Assembly: GCF_900120195.1 (NCBI RefSeq)
Contig: NZ_LT635539.1
Span: 1,535,257-1,599,256, forward strand
Reading direction: 5' to 3'
From: Blautia sp. Marseille-P3087
GTDB taxonomy: Bacteria > Bacillota > Clostridia > Lachnospirales > Lachnospiraceae
DNA length: 64,000 nt
Below the pieces are notes generated by a model. That model searched no databases, had not been told where the DNA came from, and saw nothing but the letters and a program-made list of their open reading frames with translations. This document shows, one piece after another, positions 61,102-64,000 of this stretch (position 1 is the first letter of the stretch; each line of letters opens with the position of its first letter). The position numbers were made by a program, and so were the translations under genes.

Positions 61102-61959
61102 TTAAAGCCCTTCCGCACCTGCAACAATCTCCGTGATCTCCTGCGTGATGCTGGCCTGTCGCGCCCTGTTGTAATACAGATTGAGCTTATCAATCATCTC
61201 TTCTGCATTGCTGGTCGCAGCGTCCATAGCCATACGTCTGGCTGCAAGTTCACTGGCTGTACTTTCGCAAACACCGCCATAAACCAGACCTGCCAGATAT
61301 TCCGGAACGATGGCATCAAACACAACTTCTGCATTCGGCTCGTAGAGTATCAGGTTTTTTGTATCTACTTTGCCGCCGCTTTCTTCCCTGATATCAGTCA
61401 TCGGAAGTATGGAAAACACCTCAGGCTGCTGGGAAAGCATTGATGTGAAAACTGTGTAACACAGTTCAATATGCCCAAACGTTCCTTTTCGGAATTCTTC
61501 ACAAAGCAGATTCGCAATCTCAAAACAGTCTGCGACAGAAACACCTGCAATCTCTGCAAAACGGTCTGTCAGGCATTCAATGCCCCTCTGCCTGAAATAC
61601 TCAACTGCCTTTTTGCCAACCGGCAGAACCATATAATCCTTACCTTCCGCTGCTGATTCCAGACATTTAAAAAGGTTTGCATTATATCCGCCTGCCAGAC
61701 CTCTGTCACCGACAATCACCACATAACAGCAACGGGGATTGGATGACTCTCTGGCATATACGGAGGAAAAATCAATATTTTCTCTTGCAATGTCTTTTAG
61801 TGTCTCATGCAGCTCTGTAAAGTATGGACGGCAGGTTTCTGCACGTTCCTTTGCCTTACGCAGTTTGGAGGATGCTACAAGTTCCATGGCCTTGGTAATC
61901 TGCATCGTACTCTGTACGCTTTTGATACGCAGCTTTACCGCTTTCATATTTCCAGCCAT
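61102..61959 (-). CDS. atpG: ATP synthase F1 gamma subunit
   Basis: 285 aa, the rotating shaft. Long N- and C-terminal helices (MKAVKLRIKSVQSTMQITKAMELVASSKL; ASELAARRMAMDAATSNAEEMIDKLNLYYNRARQASITQEITEIVAGA) and the GDRGLAGGYNANLF core identify it. 23 bp after atpA. Confidence 0.97.
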   Translation of the reverse strand: MAGNMKAVKLRIKSVQSTMQITKAMELVASSKLRKAKERAETCRPYFTELHETLKDIARENIDFSSVYARESSNPRCCYVVIVGDRGLAGGYNANLFKCLESAAEGKDYMVLPVGKKAVEYFRQRGIECLTDRFAEIAGVSVADCFEIANLLCEEFRKGTFGHIELCYTVFTSMLSQQPEVFSILPMTDIREESGGKVDTKNLILYEPNAEVVFDAIVPEYLAGLVYGGVCESTASELAARRMAMDAATSNAEEMIDKLNLYYNRARQASITQEITEIVAGAEGL

Positions 61960-61982
61960 ATGATCATACCCTCCTAATCACA

Positions 61983-63512
61983 TTATTTTTCAGGTCTTGT
62001 ATTCAGGAAATTCTCTGTATATGCTTCCAGTACCTGACGCAGTTTTTCTTCAGTCTCCGGCTCAAGTTTGCCTGTGGAGCTGATCAGCTGCATTACTTCA
62101 AGTCCGGCAGCATCTGTATCAAGATACGTATACAGTCCTGTTTCATATGCATTGACATCCTCTACCTTTACTTTCTCAAGGATACCTTTGGTAACTGCAT
62201 ACAAGATTGCTACCTGCTTTTCTACCGGAACAGGTGCATTCTGGCTCTGTTTCAGAACTTCCACGATACGTGCACCCTGTTCCAGACGTGCCTTGGTATC
62301 AGCATCCAGATCAGAGCCGAACTGAGCAAAACTCTGCAGCTCACGATACTGGGAATAGATCAGTTTCAGAGTACCTGCAACTTTTTTCATTGCTTTGATC
62401 TGCGCATCTCCACCAACTCGTGATACGGAAATACCAGGGTTTACCGCCGGCATGATACCGGAATGGAAAAGCTCTGTTTCCAGGAAAATCTGTCCGTCTG
62501 TAATGGAAATTACATTTGTCGGAATATAGGCAGATACATCGCCTGCCTGTGTTTCAATGATCGGCAGCGCTGTAAGTGAACCGCCGCCATGTTCGTCGTC
62601 AAGTTTTGCTGCACGTTCCAGCAGTCTGGAATGCAGATAGAAAACATCCCCCGGGTATGCCTCACGTCCCGGTGGACGACGGATCAGAAGAGAAAGTGCA
62701 CGGTAAGCAACCGCATGCTTACTTAAATCATCGTAAATGATCAGCACATCTTTTCCTTTATTCATAAAGTATTCACCCATCGCACATCCTGAGTACGGAG
62801 CAATATACTGCATCGGACTGGATTCAGAAGCCGTTGCCGCGACTACGATGGTATAGTCCATCGCACCGTTTCTGGTAAGATTTTCTACCAGTGAAGCAAC
62901 TGTAGAACGTTTCTGTCCGATGGCTACGTAGATACAGATTACATCTTTGCCTTTCTGGTTGATGATCGTATCTGTCGCAATCGTTGTCTTACCGGTCTGA
63001 CGGTCACCAATGATCAGCTCACGCTGTCCACGACCGATCGGAATCATGGAGTCGATTGCCTTGATACCGGTCTGGAGCGGCTGATATACGGAACGTCTTT
63101 CGCAGATTCCCGGTGCTTTCGTCTCTACCGGTCGAAATTCTTTTGTATCAACAGGTCCTGCACCGTCAATCGGCTGTCCCAGAGCATTTACTACTCGTCC
63201 GATCATTGCTTCACCAACCGGTACAGACACAACCTTGCCTGTACGCTTTACGGTCTGACCTTCACCAATATTTTCATCGGAGCCAAATATTACGATAGAA
63301 ACACTGTTTTCTTCAAGGTTCTGTGCCATGCCAAAATTTCCGTCTTCGAATTCCAGCAGTTCACCCGCCATACAGTTTACGAGTCCACTGGCCCGGGCAA
63401 TTCCGTCACCAACCATCAGGATCGTACCTGTCTCATTCTGCTGAATGGCGTTTTCATAATATTTTATCTGGCTTCGGATGACTTTGGATATTTCTTCAGG
63501 TTTTAATTGCAT
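61983..63512 (-). CDS. atpA: ATP synthase F1 alpha subunit
   Basis: 509 aa, the regulatory nucleotide-binding subunit. Walker [58 protein letters not shown] (the alpha signature) and the arginine-finger region ISVSRVGG are visible. It follows atpH by 65 bp. Confidence 0.98.
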   Translation of the reverse strand: MQLKPEEISKVIRSQIKYYENAIQQNETGTILMVGDGIARASGLVNCMAGELLEFEDGNFGMAQNLEENSVSIVIFGSDENIGEGQTVKRTGKVVSVPVGEAMIGRVVNALGQPIDGAGPVDTKEFRPVETKAPGICERRSVYQPLQTGIKAIDSMIPIGRGQRELIIGDRQTGKTTIATDTIINQKGKDVICIYVAIGQKRSTVASLVENLTRNGAMDYTIVVAATASESSPMQYIAPYSGCAMGEYFMNKGKDVLIIYDDLSKHAVAYRALSLLIRRPPGREAYPGDVFYLHSRLLERAAKLDDEHGGGSLTALPIIETQAGDVSAYIPTNVISITDGQIFLETELFHSGIMPAVNPGISVSRVGGDAQIKAMKKVAGTLKLIYSQYRELQSFAQFGSDLDADTKARLEQGARIVEVLKQSQNAPVPVEKQVAILYAVTKGILEKVKVEDVNAYETGLYTYLDTDAAGLEVMQLISSTGKLEPETEEKLRQVLEAYTENFLNTRPEK

Positions 63513-63577
63513 GTGTCCATTCCATCCTTTAACATTTTATAGCTTCATAGCCTGTTATCGTTTGCTATTACTTTTTA

Positions 63578-64000
63578 CTACACCACTACTTCGTTCAATC
63601 GTTTTTCAATATCTGAAATACGTCCCTGCACCGTTCCGTCAAGCTGTCTGCCTTCCATCTCTACACGAAGACCGGCAAGTACGGTCGGGTCTGTTTTCTG
63701 TGTCAGATGTATCTTCTTACCGCTGACTTTTTCAAGTTTGGCGCTCAGCGCTTCCATCTGGTCGTCTTTTAATTTCACTGCGCCGGTGACTACCGCTTCC
63801 ACAATTCCGTGGTCGGTATTATACCGCCGCGTAAATTCCTCGCAGCATCCGGCAAATTCTCTTAAGATTTTCTTTTCGCACAAAAGCTTCAGAAAATTCA
63901 AAAGATACAGTTCTACCTGTCCGCCAAATGCCTCGTCCAGCATCTTTATCCGCTCCTCCTGTGGAATTGCCGGCTCTCCCAGTAATTTCAGATATTCTGG
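63578..64000 (-). CDS. atpH: ATP synthase F1 delta subunit (partial, 5' end outside window)
   Basis: The frame stays open to the right edge: 19 codons (PEYLKLLGEPAIPQEERIK) precede the internal ATG at 63943 and match the usual delta pattern NPEYxKLLxxPAIPxEER, so the start lies beyond 64000. The visible 140 residues include LDEAFGGQVELYLLNFLKLLCEKK, AVKLKDDQMEALSAKLEKVSGKKIHL and the C-terminal VLAGLRVEMEGRQLDGTVQGRISDIEKRL. Peripheral-stalk subunit of F1. Confidence 0.95.
   Translation of the reverse strand, partial: PEYLKLLGEPAIPQEERIKMLDEAFGGQVELYLLNFLKLLCEKKILREFAGCCEEFTRRYNTDHGIVEAVVTGAVKLKDDQMEALSAKLEKVSGKKIHLTQKTDPTVLAGLRVEMEGRQLDGTVQGRISDIEKRLNEVVV

Overview
The window looks like chromosomal DNA of an anaerobic Firmicute of the Clostridia, most likely a gut Lachnospiraceae-type bacterium. 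This is inferred from strong GGAGG-type ribosome binding sites, an oxygen-sensitive class III ribonucleotide reductase under an NrdR-box pair, ECF vitamin transporters with a TPP riboswitch, the rho-rpmE-DUF1385-prmC-prfA order, and many sugar and organic-acid uptake genes. No rRNA, tRNA, CRISPR array, transposase or phage gene was seen. Most genes are on the minus strand.

Layout. 1-4102 (+): the end of a transporter gene, aroD (type I 3-dehydroquinate dehydratase) and a complete TRAP transporter (dctQ, dctM, dctP) behind a palindromic operator. 4113-4697: two inverted long palindromic elements acting as convergent terminators. 4727-14028 (-): a ChvE/MmsAB-type monosaccharide ABC transporter followed by a sensory cassette of two further binding proteins around a YesM/YesN two-component pair. 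14283-20047: a chorismate mutase-shikimate kinase fusion, an FtsX-type ABC exporter, azlCD and an ACT-domain protein. 20100-36012: nrdD, then a housekeeping block (hflX, a TPR lipoprotein, glmM, a nucleotidyltransferase, prfA, prmC, DUF1385, rpmE, rho) and a GntR-malic enzyme-hisC-exporter group. 36308-44752: a low-complexity lipoprotein, an AGCS symporter, TPP riboswitch-thiT, a repeat-filled intergenic island, an ECF module, RNase H1 and ridA.

44862-57087 (-) is the most unusual part. Two separate nitrogenase-like sets (a NifH-like ATPase and two NifD/NifK-like subunits each) flank hypF-hypC-hypD-hypE, the enzymes that make the Fe(CN)2CO group of [NiFe] hydrogenases. A TM1266-like 'iron-only hydrogenase system regulator' heads the second set. 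The window has no hydrogenase subunit, no HypA/HypB nickel-insertion protein and no NifB/NifE/NifN. The first set has a strong promoter and a roughly 245-nt leader with a 14-bp hairpin. A pair of palindromic elements sits between hypE and the second set. I infer an undescribed redox or metallocofactor system that joins Hyp-type iron chemistry to nitrogenase-like ATP-driven electron transfer. Its substrate cannot be told from sequence.

57586-64000 (-): cardiolipin synthase and the F1 part of an ATP synthase operon (atpH partial, atpA, atpG, atpD, atpC).

Intergenic DNA is rich in structured repeats: long palindromes sharing a conserved loop core (two inverted pairs), a 142-bp palindromic family (two full and two partial copies), an inverted 75-bp pair flanking a 53-bp tandem array, and a 34-bp repeat fused to terminators.
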